From: Serratia proteamaculans_D
GTDB lineage: Bacteria > Pseudomonadota > Gammaproteobacteria > Enterobacterales > Enterobacteriaceae
Reading direction: 5' to 3' (one strand)
DNA: 64,000 nucleotides
Assembly: GCF_049959315.1 (NCBI RefSeq)
Contig: NZ_CP188201.1
Both the position numbers and the translations under genes were made by a program. Below, piece by piece: positions 10,338 through 17,904 of this stretch; position 1 is the first letter of the stretch; every line of letters begins with the position of its first letter. Below the pieces are notes generated by a model. The model did not search any database. It saw only the letters and a list, made by a program, of their open reading frames with translations, and had not been told where the DNA came from.

Positions 10338-11318
10338 ATGATGAAAAAGGTGCTGGCCCTGTGCCTGAGCGGCTATTGCGCCCTGGCGCAGGCCGGCTTT
10401 GACGTGGTGGCGCTGGGCGTGGACGGCGGCGTCAGCGATGGCAATCTGACCTCCTACCTGATCCGCAGCGACAACCAACCGCAGTATCTGGCGCTGGATG
10501 CCGGCTCACTGCTGCCGGGCATTGCCAAAGGGCTGGAGAAGGGCAGCTTCCCGCAGGTCACCCCTGAACTGGCTGCGCCTTATACTCCGCAGGGCTATAT
10601 ATTCCGCCAGTTAATCGGCGCTTACTTTATCAGCCATGGTCATCTGGACCACGTGGCCGGGCTGATTATCGGTTCGCCGGAAGACGGTAAAAAGAATATC
10701 TATGCCCAGGTCGATACCATTCTCACCCTGCGTAATCATTATTTTAACTGGAAGGCCTGGCCCAACTTCACTGATTCCGGCAACGGTTCGCGACTGGGGA
10801 CTTACCGGCTGCAAACGGTGCGGCCACAGCAGCGCGTGACTCTGGGCATGACCGGTTTGAGTGGCGTGATGTATCCGCTCAGTCATGACCGTTACCCTTC
10901 TTCGATGTTGCTGGTGTCCGATCGCAGCGGCTCTTTCGCCTATTTTGGTGATACCGGAGCGGACGCGCTTGAGCAGTCGCGCAATCTCGATAGCGCCTGG
11001 CGTGCTCTGGGGCCATTGATGGAGCAGAAAAAGTTGAAAGGGATGATTATCGAAACCTCCTATCCCAATGAGGTGGAAGATAAAAACCTTTATGGTCACC
11101 TGACGCCGGCGTGGCTGCAAAAAGAGTTGAAAAATCTGACTCAGTACAGCGGCGGCGAAGGCTCGCTGAAAGATTTCCCGGTGGTGATCAGCCATATCAA
11201 ACCCAGCCTGAAGCAGGGCGAAGACGTGCGCGCGACCATCAAACAGCAGTTGGAACAGGGTAACAGCCTGGGCGTAAAATATATCCTGATGGAACAGGGC
11301 GACCGGCAGACATTTTGA
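10338..11318 (+). CDS. Exported class II 3',5'-cyclic-nucleotide phosphodiesterase
   Basis: A 326-residue protein with a clear signal peptide (MMKKVLALCLSGYCALAQAG). It carries HGHLDHVAGLIIGSP, which fits the class II cyclic-nucleotide phosphodiesterase signature and supplies the metal ligands of the metallo-beta-lactamase fold. Family members such as CpdP of Vibrio hydrolyse cAMP or cGMP in the periplasm. It lies between phrB and ybgI, where E. coli has the peptide transporter dtpD (ybgH). Two consecutive ATG codons (10338, 10341) follow AAGGAG at 10325-10330; the first is used here. Substrate in this organism is not determined. Confidence 0.85.
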   Translation: MMKKVLALCLSGYCALAQAGFDVVALGVDGGVSDGNLTSYLIRSDNQPQYLALDAGSLLPGIAKGLEKGSFPQVTPELAAPYTPQGYIFRQLIGAYFISHGHLDHVAGLIIGSPEDGKKNIYAQVDTILTLRNHYFNWKAWPNFTDSGNGSRLGTYRLQTVRPQQRVTLGMTGLSGVMYPLSHDRYPSSMLLVSDRSGSFAYFGDTGADALEQSRNLDSAWRALGPLMEQKKLKGMIIETSYPNEVEDKNLYGHLTPAWLQKELKNLTQYSGGEGSLKDFPVVISHIKPSLKQGEDVRATIKQQLEQGNSLGVKYILMEQGDRQTF

Positions 11319-11335
11319 ATTGAAGAGAGAACTCT

Positions 11336-12079
11336 ATGCGTAACCTCGATCTGGAACAGTTGATCAACACAGAACTGAACACCGCCGCGTTTCAGGATTA
11401 CGGGCCGAATGGCCTGCAGGTGGAAGGGCGAGCGCACGTGCAGCGTATCGTTACCGGCGTGACCGCCTGTCAGGCGCTGCTGGATGCGGCAGTGGCACAT
11501 CAGGCGGACGCCATTGTGGTGCATCACGGCTATTTCTGGAAAAACGAAGCGCCCTCGGTGCGCGGCATGAAGCGTAACCGGCTGAAAACGCTGCTGAGTA
11601 ACGACATCAACCTGTACGCTTATCATCTGCCGCTGGACGCGCATCCGGTGCTGGGTAACAACGCGCAGTTGGCACATTTGCTCGGGATCCGGGTGATTGG
11701 CGAAGTGGAGCCGCTGGTGCCACATGGCGAATTTGAGCAGCCATTGACCGGTATTGAACTGCAACAGCGCCTCGAGAGTCGTCTGGGCCGTGCCGTGCTG
11801 CACTGCGGCGATAACGCACCGGCGCATATCCGCCGTGTAGCCTGGTGTACCGGCGGCGGTCAGGGCTTTATCGACAGCGCCGCACGCTTTGGCGTTGATG
11901 CCTTTATCAGCGGTGAAGTTTCTGAGCAAACCATCCACAGCGCGCGCGAGATGGGTATTCACTTCTTTGCCGCCGGTCACCATGCCACTGAACGCGGTGG
12001 CGTTAAGGCGCTTGGCGAATGGCTGACCCAACAGCATGGCTTTGACGTGACCTTTATCGATATCCCCAATCCCGCCTGA
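11336..12079 (+). CDS. ybgI: YbgI, NIF3-family dinuclear metal protein
   Basis: A 247-residue protein, the E. coli YbgI length. Conserved metal-ligand motifs are visible: VVHHGYFWKNE near residue 62, AYHLPLDAHPVLGNN near residue 97, and GHHATERGGVKALGEWL near the C-terminus. YbgI forms a toroidal hexamer with a di-metal centre; E. coli work links the family to GTP cyclohydrolase 1 type 2-like or repair roles, none firmly settled. It starts 17 nt after the phosphodiesterase stop and ends before its own terminator. Confidence 0.93.
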   Translation: MRNLDLEQLINTELNTAAFQDYGPNGLQVEGRAHVQRIVTGVTACQALLDAAVAHQADAIVVHHGYFWKNEAPSVRGMKRNRLKTLLSNDINLYAYHLPLDAHPVLGNNAQLAHLLGIRVIGEVEPLVPHGEFEQPLTGIELQQRLESRLGRAVLHCGDNAPAHIRRVAWCTGGGQGFIDSAARFGVDAFISGEVSEQTIHSAREMGIHFFAAGHHATERGGVKALGEWLTQQHGFDVTFIDIPNPA

Positions 12080-12090
12080 TTATCCCCCCA

Positions 12091-12128
12091 GGATCCAGCC
12101 CGGTTTTTACCGTGGCTGAATCCTTTTA
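12091..12128 (+). terminator. Intrinsic terminator after ybgI
   Basis: Stem GGATCCAGCC / GGCTGAATCC (one internal mismatch) encloses a T-rich loop and is followed by TTTTAAT. It separates ybgI from the pxp operon. Confidence 0.75.
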
Positions 12129-12164
12129 ATAGCCTAATCCCTTATTTTCTCAAAGGTTGTTCTA

Positions 12165-12193
12165 TTGACAGCCAGAGCGCTGTCACGCATAAC
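12165..12193 (+). promoter_or_regulatory. pxp operon promoter with internal palindrome
   Basis: A consensus -35 TTGACA (12165-12170) and a -10 CATAAC (12188-12193) are separated by 17 nt. An inverted repeat GACAGC-N6-GCTGTC (12167-12184) overlaps the -35 and spacer, the classic place for a repressor. It lies about 40 nt before the pxpB GTG. The regulator is unknown. Confidence 0.65.
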
Positions 12194-12231
12194 TGTTGTG
12201 TTTTCATCGCGATAATAATAAGGAGAAAAGG

Positions 12232-12888
12232 GTGCAACGAGCACGATGTTACCTGTTAGGTGAAAGAGCGGTAGTGCTTGAACTGTCGCCACCGGTGACG
12301 CTGCCGAGCCAGCAGCGGATCTGGGCGCTGGCCGAAAAACTTAATCATCATCCCGATGTGCGTGAAGTGATACCGGGTATGAACAATTTGACCTTGCTGC
12401 TGCATACGCCGCAGGCCGACGCAGAACAAATGCTGACGCTGTTGCAACAGGGCTGGGACAGCAAGGAAATCCTGGTGCCTGAATCACGCCAGGTGGATAT
12501 TCCGGTGATCTACGGTGGTCAGGACGGTCCAGATCTGGACGAAGTGGCACGCCACACCGGCATGACGCCGCAGCAGGTGGTGGAATGCCACTCCTCAGCG
12601 TCTTACGTGGTTTATTTCCTCGGTTTTCAGCCCGGTTTTTCTTACCTGGGCGGGATGCCGGAAAAGTTGGCGACGCCGCGCCGTGCCGAACCGCGCTTGT
12701 CGGTGGCGGCGGGCTCCGTTGGCATCGGCGGCAGCCAGACCGGGATTTATCCGTTGGTCACCCCCGGTGGCTGGCAGTTGATTGGCCGGACTCCTTTGGC
12801 GCTGTTTAATCCTTATGAAATGCCGCCAACCTTGCTGCGCCCCGGCGATAGCGTGCGGTTTGTGCCACAGAAGGAGGGCGTATGCTGA
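12232..12888 (+). CDS. pxpB: 5-oxoprolinase subunit PxpB, GTG start
   Basis: A 218-residue protein nearly colinear with E. coli YbgJ/PxpB (QRARCYLLGERAVVLELSPP..., FLGFQPGFSYLGGMPE, ending SVRFVPQKEGVC). The GTG at 12232 follows AGGAGAAAAG; a longer frame from 12196 has no such site. PxpB is a KipI-like subunit that acts with PxpC and PxpA to open 5-oxoproline to glutamate using ATP. Its stop overlaps the pxpC start by 7 nt. Confidence 0.94.
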   Translation: MQRARCYLLGERAVVLELSPPVTLPSQQRIWALAEKLNHHPDVREVIPGMNNLTLLLHTPQADAEQMLTLLQQGWDSKEILVPESRQVDIPVIYGGQDGPDLDEVARHTGMTPQQVVECHSSASYVVYFLGFQPGFSYLGGMPEKLATPRRAEPRLSVAAGSVGIGGSQTGIYPLVTPGGWQLIGRTPLALFNPYEMPPTLLRPGDSVRFVPQKEGVC

Positions 12889-13814
12889 AGATCTTGCGTG
12901 CGGGCATTTACACCACGGTGCAGGATCTGGGCCGTAACGGTTTCCGTCGTTTGGGCGTCAGCCAGGGTGGGGCGCTTGATGAACCTGCGTTGAGGATCGC
13001 CAACCTGCTGGTGGGCAATGCTGCCAATGCCGCCGGGCTGGAAATCACTCTGGGGCAATTTAGCGCCGAATTTACTCAGTCAGGTTGGATCGCCCTGACC
13101 GGTGCCGGTTGTGATGCGCAACTCGATGGCAAACCGCTGTGGACCGGCTGGCGCTATCCGGTCAATGCGGGCCAACAGCTGATACTGAAAACGCCAAAAC
13201 GCGGTATGCGCACCTATCTGGCGATCAGCGGAGGCATTGCGGTAGCGGAAATACTCGGTTCGCGCAGCACCGATAACAAAGCCGCATTTGGTGGGCTGGA
13301 AGGGCGCAACCTGCGAGATGGCGACAGCCTGCCGCTGGGGCCAAGCCATGCATTGCCAAAGCAGAGTTTTGGTGTGAAGCAACCGCTGTTCAACAACCGC
13401 ATCCGCGCGTTGCCGGGGCCGGAATATGAGGAATTCAGCGAAGAGGCGAAAGAGGCTTTCTGGCGCACCGCCTGGCAACTGAGCCCGCAGAGTAACCGCA
13501 TGGGGTATCGTCTGCACGGCAGCCATGCGTTAAGCCGTACCACTGACCGCGAAATGCTATCGCACGGTCTGCTACCGGGGGTCGTACAGGTACCGCATAA
13601 CGGCCAGCCGATCGTGTTGATGGCCGATGCGCAGACTACCGGGGGTTACCCGCGTATTGCCTGCGTGATCGAGGCCGATCTCTACCATTTGGCGCAGATC
13701 CGTCTGGGTGAGGCCATCCACTTTGTTCCCTGTACTTTGGCCGAGGCACAACGCGCCAGGGTCGAGCAGGAGCACTTTATCCAACAGATTGCCTGGGGGT
13801 TAGATGATCGTTGA
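12882..13814 (+). CDS. pxpC: 5-oxoprolinase subunit PxpC
   Basis: A 310-residue KipA/biotin-dependent-carboxylase-like protein (YbgK). Recognisable segments are AGIYTTVQDLGRNGFRRLGVSQGGALD at the start (split here as family N-terminus), TYLAISGGIAV near residue 107 and a C-terminal GYPRIACVIEADLYHLAQ. With PxpB it is thought to activate 5-oxoproline for PxpA. ATG 12882 lies inside the end of pxpB, and its own stop overlaps pxpA by 11 nt, so the three subunits are translationally linked. Confidence 0.94.
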   Translation: MLKILRAGIYTTVQDLGRNGFRRLGVSQGGALDEPALRIANLLVGNAANAAGLEITLGQFSAEFTQSGWIALTGAGCDAQLDGKPLWTGWRYPVNAGQQLILKTPKRGMRTYLAISGGIAVAEILGSRSTDNKAAFGGLEGRNLRDGDSLPLGPSHALPKQSFGVKQPLFNNRIRALPGPEYEEFSEEAKEAFWRTAWQLSPQSNRMGYRLHGSHALSRTTDREMLSHGLLPGVVQVPHNGQPIVLMADAQTTGGYPRIACVIEADLYHLAQIRLGEAIHFVPCTLAEAQRARVEQEHFIQQIAWGLDDR

Positions 13815-14538
13815 TTTAAATGCCGATCTCGGCGAGGGCTGCGCCAACGATCAGGCGCTGCTGCAACTGGTCAGCTCGGCCAATATTGCCTGCGGTTTCC
13901 ACGCCGGGGATGCGCAAACCATGCGTCAATCGGTGCGTTGGGCACTGCAGTACGGCGTAGCTATTGGTGCGCACCCGAGTTTTCCCGATCGCGAGAACTT
14001 TGGCCGCACCCGGATGCAGCTACCCGCGGAAACGGTCTATGCCCAGGTGGTCTATCAGCTTGGTGCGCTGGCCGCGATCGCCCGTGCCGAAGGTGGGGTG
14101 ATGGTTCACGTCAAGCCACACGGCATGCTTTACAACCAGGCGGCGGTAGAACCTGAACTGGCGCAGGCCATCGCCCGGGCGGTTAAAGCGGTCGATCCGA
14201 CGCTGCGGCTGGTGGGATTGGCGGGTAGTGAGCTGATCCGCGCCGGTGAAGAACAAGGACTGGTAACACGACAGGAAGTGTTTGCCGATCGCGGCTATCA
14301 GGCCGATGGCACATTGGTACCGCGTGGCCAGCCGGGGGCGCTGATTACCAGCGACGAACTGGCCCTGGCGCAAACGCTGGAAATGGTGCGTCATCATCGG
14401 GTTCGCACCCTGAACGGCACCTGGGCCGCGGTGCAGGCCGAAACCGTCTGCCTGCACGGCGACGGTGAGCACGCGCTGGAATATGCGCGTACGCTGCGCG
14501 AACGTTTTGCCCTGGAAGGCATCAGCGTCAGCGCTTAG
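13804..14538 (+). CDS. pxpA: 5-oxoprolinase subunit PxpA (LamB/YcsF family)
   Basis: A 244-residue LamB/YcsF-family protein (E. coli YbgL 244). It begins IVDLNADLGEGCANDQAL and has the conserved NIACGFHAGDAQTMRQ, GAHPSFPDRENFGR and HVKPHGMLYNQ motifs. It is the hydrolytic subunit of prokaryotic 5-oxoprolinase. The gene overlaps pxpC and is followed after 57 nt by the DUF969 membrane gene. Confidence 0.95.
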   Translation: MIVDLNADLGEGCANDQALLQLVSSANIACGFHAGDAQTMRQSVRWALQYGVAIGAHPSFPDRENFGRTRMQLPAETVYAQVVYQLGALAAIARAEGGVMVHVKPHGMLYNQAAVEPELAQAIARAVKAVDPTLRLVGLAGSELIRAGEEQGLVTRQEVFADRGYQADGTLVPRGQPGALITSDELALAQTLEMVRHHRVRTLNGTWAAVQAETVCLHGDGEHALEYARTLRERFALEGISVSA

Positions 14539-14595
14539 TTAGGCAGTACACACAACACACAACTAAAAAACTATAAAATTTTTCGAGGGAATACT

Positions 14596-15327
14596 ATGGA
14601 ACAGGCCGTTAACCTCTGGCCACTGATTGGCATTGCCGCCATCGTGGTTGGATTTGTTTTACGCTTCAACCCAGTGCTGGTGGTGATCGCCGCCGGCATT
14701 ATCACCGGGCTGGCAGCGCTGATGCCGCTGGATACGATCCTGGAAAAACTGGGTGAAGGCTTCCTCAATACCCGTAACCTGCCGCTGATTTTGCTGCTGC
14801 CACTGGCGGTGATCGGCCTGCTGGAACGTCACGGGCTGAAAGAACGCGCGCAGGCGTGGATCGCCAAGATCAAAAGTGCCACCGCCGGACGCTTGCTGAT
14901 CGTCTATCTGTTTGTGCGTGAAATTACCGCCGCCATGGGGCTGACCAGCCTGGGTGGGCACCCGCAAATGGTGCGCCCACTGTTGGCACCGATGGCCGAA
15001 GGGGCAGCGGAAAACCGTTACGGTGAGCTGCCGGAGCGTACGCGCCACCGCCTGCGGGCCATGTCTGCCGCCACGGATAACGTTGGGTTGTTCTTTGGCG
15101 AAGATATTTTTGTCGCCTTCGGCGCGATCATCTTCATGCACAACTTTATGCTGGAATCCGGCGGCATCCAGACCGAGCCGCTGCATATCGCCTTGTGGGG
15201 CATTCCTACCGCCATCTTTGCCTTCCTGATCCATGCTTTCCGGCTTTACCGGATGGATAAACAGCTCAGCGCCGAACTGTCGCAGCTCAACCAGGCGGCG
15301 CTGCAGGCCAAAGGAGATGCCCAATGA
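14596..15327 (+). CDS. DUF969 membrane protein, putative oxoproline transporter subunit
   Basis: A 243-residue protein with several hydrophobic helices, typical of DUF969 (conserved NTRNLPLILLLPLAVIGLLE, LTSLGGHPQMVRPL, ATDNVGLFFGEDIF). It overlaps the DUF979 gene by 4 nt and lies between pxpBCA and pcp. DUF969/DUF979 pairs are widespread next to 5-oxoproline genes, so a two-part 5-oxoproline or pyroglutamyl-compound permease is a reasonable inference. ATG 14596 follows a GAGGGA ribosome site. Confidence 0.8.
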   Translation: MEQAVNLWPLIGIAAIVVGFVLRFNPVLVVIAAGIITGLAALMPLDTILEKLGEGFLNTRNLPLILLLPLAVIGLLERHGLKERAQAWIAKIKSATAGRLLIVYLFVREITAAMGLTSLGGHPQMVRPLLAPMAEGAAENRYGELPERTRHRLRAMSAATDNVGLFFGEDIFVAFGAIIFMHNFMLESGGIQTEPLHIALWGIPTAIFAFLIHAFRLYRMDKQLSAELSQLNQAALQAKGDAQ

Positions 15328-16343
15328 CTTTCCAACAACAATATCTCTACTGGTTGGCGGGCGTGGTGCTGTTGATCGTGGCGGTGATGTCTTTCCGCGA
15401 TCGTGCCAACCCGCGCCGCGTCACCACGGGTCTGTTCTGGGCGTTGTACGGCCTGATTTTCCTGGTCGGTGACTGGACCTATAGCCTGTTGGGCGACGTG
15501 CTGGGTGAGGGCAGCAATGAGAAACGTATGCTGCATATCATCGTCGGTGTGGTGGTGGTGATCATGGCGTTAATCGCCGGTTTCGGCGGCGTACGTCTGG
15601 GCAGCTATCACCAACGTACCCCACAGCAGCGTGAAGAGAGCGCCAAGCGTTTGGGCAACCGGCTGTTTATCCCGGCGCTGGCGATCCCGGTGGTAACGGT
15701 GATTGGTGTGCTGTTGTTCAACAATATTCCGGCGCTGCAAACGGCGGTATTCGGCAGTGGTAACCATGCCACCCTGATTACTTTGTTCTCGATGACCGCC
15801 GGCTGTTTGCTTGGCCTGGTTATCGCGGTGAAAATGACCCATGAAAAAGCGCTGCAACCGATCCAGGAAGCGCGTCGCCTGCTGGACTCCATCGGCTGGG
15901 CGTTTATTTTGCCGCAAATCCTCGCCACGCTGGGCCTGCTGTTTACCGCTGCTGGCGTTGGCACGGCCATTTCTCATCTGACCCAGGAGTATCTGGCGGT
16001 CGATAACCGCTTTATTGCGGTGGCGGTTTATGCCATCGGCATGGCGCTGTTGACCATGATTATGGGCAACGCCTTTGCGGCTTTCCCTATCGTTACCGCC
16101 GGTATCGGTATCCCGATCCTGGTGCTGCAGCACGGCGGTAACCCGGCGGTGATGGCGGCCATCGGCATGTTTTCCGGCTATTGCGGCACGCTGATGACGC
16201 CAATGGCTGCTAACTTTAATATTGTACCGGCGGCGTTGCTGGAACTGCCGGACAAGAATGCGGTGATCAAGGCACAGATCCCGACCGGGGTGCTGCTGCT
16301 GTTGGTCAACGTATTCCTGCTTTATTTCCTGATGTTCCTGTAA
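15324..16343 (+). CDS. DUF979 membrane protein, partner of the DUF969 protein
   Basis: A 339-residue polytopic protein with about ten hydrophobic segments and family-like motifs AKRLGNRLFIPALAIPVV and MGNAFAAFPIVTAGIGIP, ending in a hydrophobic helix LLLVNVFLLYFLMFL. The start overlaps the DUF969 stop by 4 nt (ATGA), so the two are made together. Role as the second half of an oxoproline transporter is inferred from synteny; no biochemical role can be read from the sequence alone. Confidence 0.8.
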   Translation: MTFQQQYLYWLAGVVLLIVAVMSFRDRANPRRVTTGLFWALYGLIFLVGDWTYSLLGDVLGEGSNEKRMLHIIVGVVVVIMALIAGFGGVRLGSYHQRTPQQREESAKRLGNRLFIPALAIPVVTVIGVLLFNNIPALQTAVFGSGNHATLITLFSMTAGCLLGLVIAVKMTHEKALQPIQEARRLLDSIGWAFILPQILATLGLLFTAAGVGTAISHLTQEYLAVDNRFIAVAVYAIGMALLTMIMGNAFAAFPIVTAGIGIPILVLQHGGNPAVMAAIGMFSGYCGTLMTPMAANFNIVPAALLELPDKNAVIKAQIPTGVLLLLVNVFLLYFLMFL

Positions 16344-16352
16344 GGAGAACGC

Positions 16353-16997
16353 ATGCAAAAGGTATTGATCACGGGCTTTGAGCCCTTTGGCGGCGAACGC
16401 GTTAATCCTTCGTGGGAAGTGGTAAAGCAACTCAATGATATGGAACTGGCCGGTGCGCGCATTATTGCCCGCCAACTGCCTTGTGTGTTTGGCACTGCGC
16501 TGGAAGCACTGAATGCGGCGATTGATGAAGTGCAGCCGGTGATGGTGTTGGCTATCGGCCAGGCCGGTGGACGTACCGACATCACTATCGAACGGGTGGC
16601 GATCAACGTCGATGATGCCCGTATCCCTGATAATCAGGGGCAGCAACCGATCGACGAGCCTATCGTTGAAAGCGGGCCGGCAGCCTATTTCAGCACGTTG
16701 CCGATCAAGGCGATCGTCGATTCGATGCGCGAAGCGGGTATTCCTGCCTCGGTATCGCAAACGGCCGGTACCTACGTCTGCAACCACGTGATGTACGGTC
16801 TGTTGCACCGTTTAAACAGCCAGCAGGCCATCAAGGGCGGGTTTATTCATATTCCTTATCTGCCGGAACAGGCTGCCGCACACCCTGGCGCACCGAGCAT
16901 GGCGGCGACTACGGTATTGTTCGCCCTGGAGCTGGCCATTTCTATTGCGTTACAGGTTGAACACGACCTGAAAGTGGTCGGCGGCGCGACGCATTAA
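16353..16997 (+). CDS. pcp: Pyroglutamyl-peptidase I
   Basis: A 214-residue cysteine peptidase of family C15. It begins VLITGFEPFGGERVNPSWE and has the catalytic Glu in GGRTDITIERVAIN (about residue 80), the catalytic Cys in TAGTYVCNHVMYG (about 143) and the catalytic His in GGFIHIPYLPEQ (about 167). It removes N-terminal pyroglutamate from peptides, releasing 5-oxoproline, which the upstream PxpABC can turn into glutamate. It starts 9 nt after the DUF979 stop behind AAGGAG, clearly in the same operon. Confidence 0.95.
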   Translation: MQKVLITGFEPFGGERVNPSWEVVKQLNDMELAGARIIARQLPCVFGTALEALNAAIDEVQPVMVLAIGQAGGRTDITIERVAINVDDARIPDNQGQQPIDEPIVESGPAAYFSTLPIKAIVDSMREAGIPASVSQTAGTYVCNHVMYGLLHRLNSQQAIKGGFIHIPYLPEQAAAHPGAPSMAATTVLFALELAISIALQVEHDLKVVGGATH

Positions 16998-17053
16998 TCG
17001 CAGTTATTCCCCGGCGCGGCCTGCTGCGCCGGGGTCCATTCAGGAGTTTTCAT

Positions 17054-17845
17054 ATGCCGGAAGGACCGGAAATTCGCCGGGCGGCGGATGCACTGGCGGC
17101 GGCGGTGATCGACCAGCCGCTGACCGAAGTCGGTTTTGCCTTTCCCCAGCTTAAACACTACCGCGACCGGTTAATCGGTGAGCGTATTATCGCTATTGAA
17201 CCACGGGGTAAGGCACTGTTGACCCATTTTTCCAACGGTCTGACGCTGTATAGCCATAACCAGTTGTATGGCGTGTGGAAAGTGGTGCAAGCGGGGGAGA
17301 CGCCGGAAACCAAGCGGGATCTGCGCGTGCGGCTGGAAACGGCGGAGCGGGCGATTTTGCTGTACAGCGCCTCGGAGATTACCGTCGGGCCGCGCGAGGA
17401 AATTGAGCAGCATCCGTTCTTGCAACGTATCGGCCCCGACGTACTGGATATGACGTTAACGGTAGCTGCGGTGGAGCAACGGCTGCTGTCACCGGCGTTT
17501 CGTCGCAGGCAACTGGGCGGTATGTTGCTCGATCAGGCGTTTCTTGCCGGGCTGGGCAACTACCTGCGCGCTGAAATCCTCTGGCAGGCCGAGCTGGCAC
17601 CCCAGCATAAGCCACAGGATCTGCAACCTGAGGTTTTACAGCGTCTGGCGGAGGCGTTGCTGGCGGTACCGCGTTTGTCTTATCAGACGCGTGGGCAGGT
17701 GGATGAGAACCGCCATCATGGCGCGTTGTTCAGCTTTAAGGTGTTCCACCGCAGTGGTGAACCTTGCGAGCGTTGTGGTGCGATGATCGAGCGCACGACG
17801 CTGTCTTCACGACCCTTTTATTGGTGCCCGGGTTGCCAGAAATAA
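17054..17845 (+). CDS. nei: Endonuclease VIII (DNA glycosylase/AP lyase)
   Basis: A 263-residue Fpg/Nei-family enzyme. The catalytic PEGPEIRRAAD is at the N-terminus (Pro and Glu after Met removal). An H2TH segment lies around residues 130-215 (LDQAFLAGLGNYLRAEILW). The C-terminal zinc finger has Cys pairs CERC and CPGC. It excises oxidised pyrimidines. It lies 56 nt after pcp, the same relative place as in E. coli after pxpA. Confidence 0.95.
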   Translation: MPEGPEIRRAADALAAAVIDQPLTEVGFAFPQLKHYRDRLIGERIIAIEPRGKALLTHFSNGLTLYSHNQLYGVWKVVQAGETPETKRDLRVRLETAERAILLYSASEITVGPREEIEQHPFLQRIGPDVLDMTLTVAAVEQRLLSPAFRRRQLGGMLLDQAFLAGLGNYLRAEILWQAELAPQHKPQDLQPEVLQRLAEALLAVPRLSYQTRGQVDENRHHGALFSFKVFHRSGEPCERCGAMIERTTLSSRPFYWCPGCQK

Positions 17846-17875
17846 CAAAAAAAACGCCGCCCATCGGGGCGGCGT
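17846..17875 (-). terminator. Terminator for gltA, shared with nei
   Basis: A 9-bp GC-rich stem, ACGCCGCCC / GGGCGGCGT, stands between convergent nei and gltA. On the minus strand it is followed by a run of eight T residues (A-run 17846-17853), so it should end gltA transcription efficiently. Confidence 0.85.
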
Positions 17876-17904
17876 CATGCTGCAATACGTAGGGTAAAGC
17901 GGCG

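Noticed and set aside
15570..16808. Long minus-strand ORF (412 codons) across DUF979 and pcp
   Set aside because: It is antisense to two well-supported genes, is Gln/His/Arg-rich in the way of reverse-frame shadows, and shows no domain.
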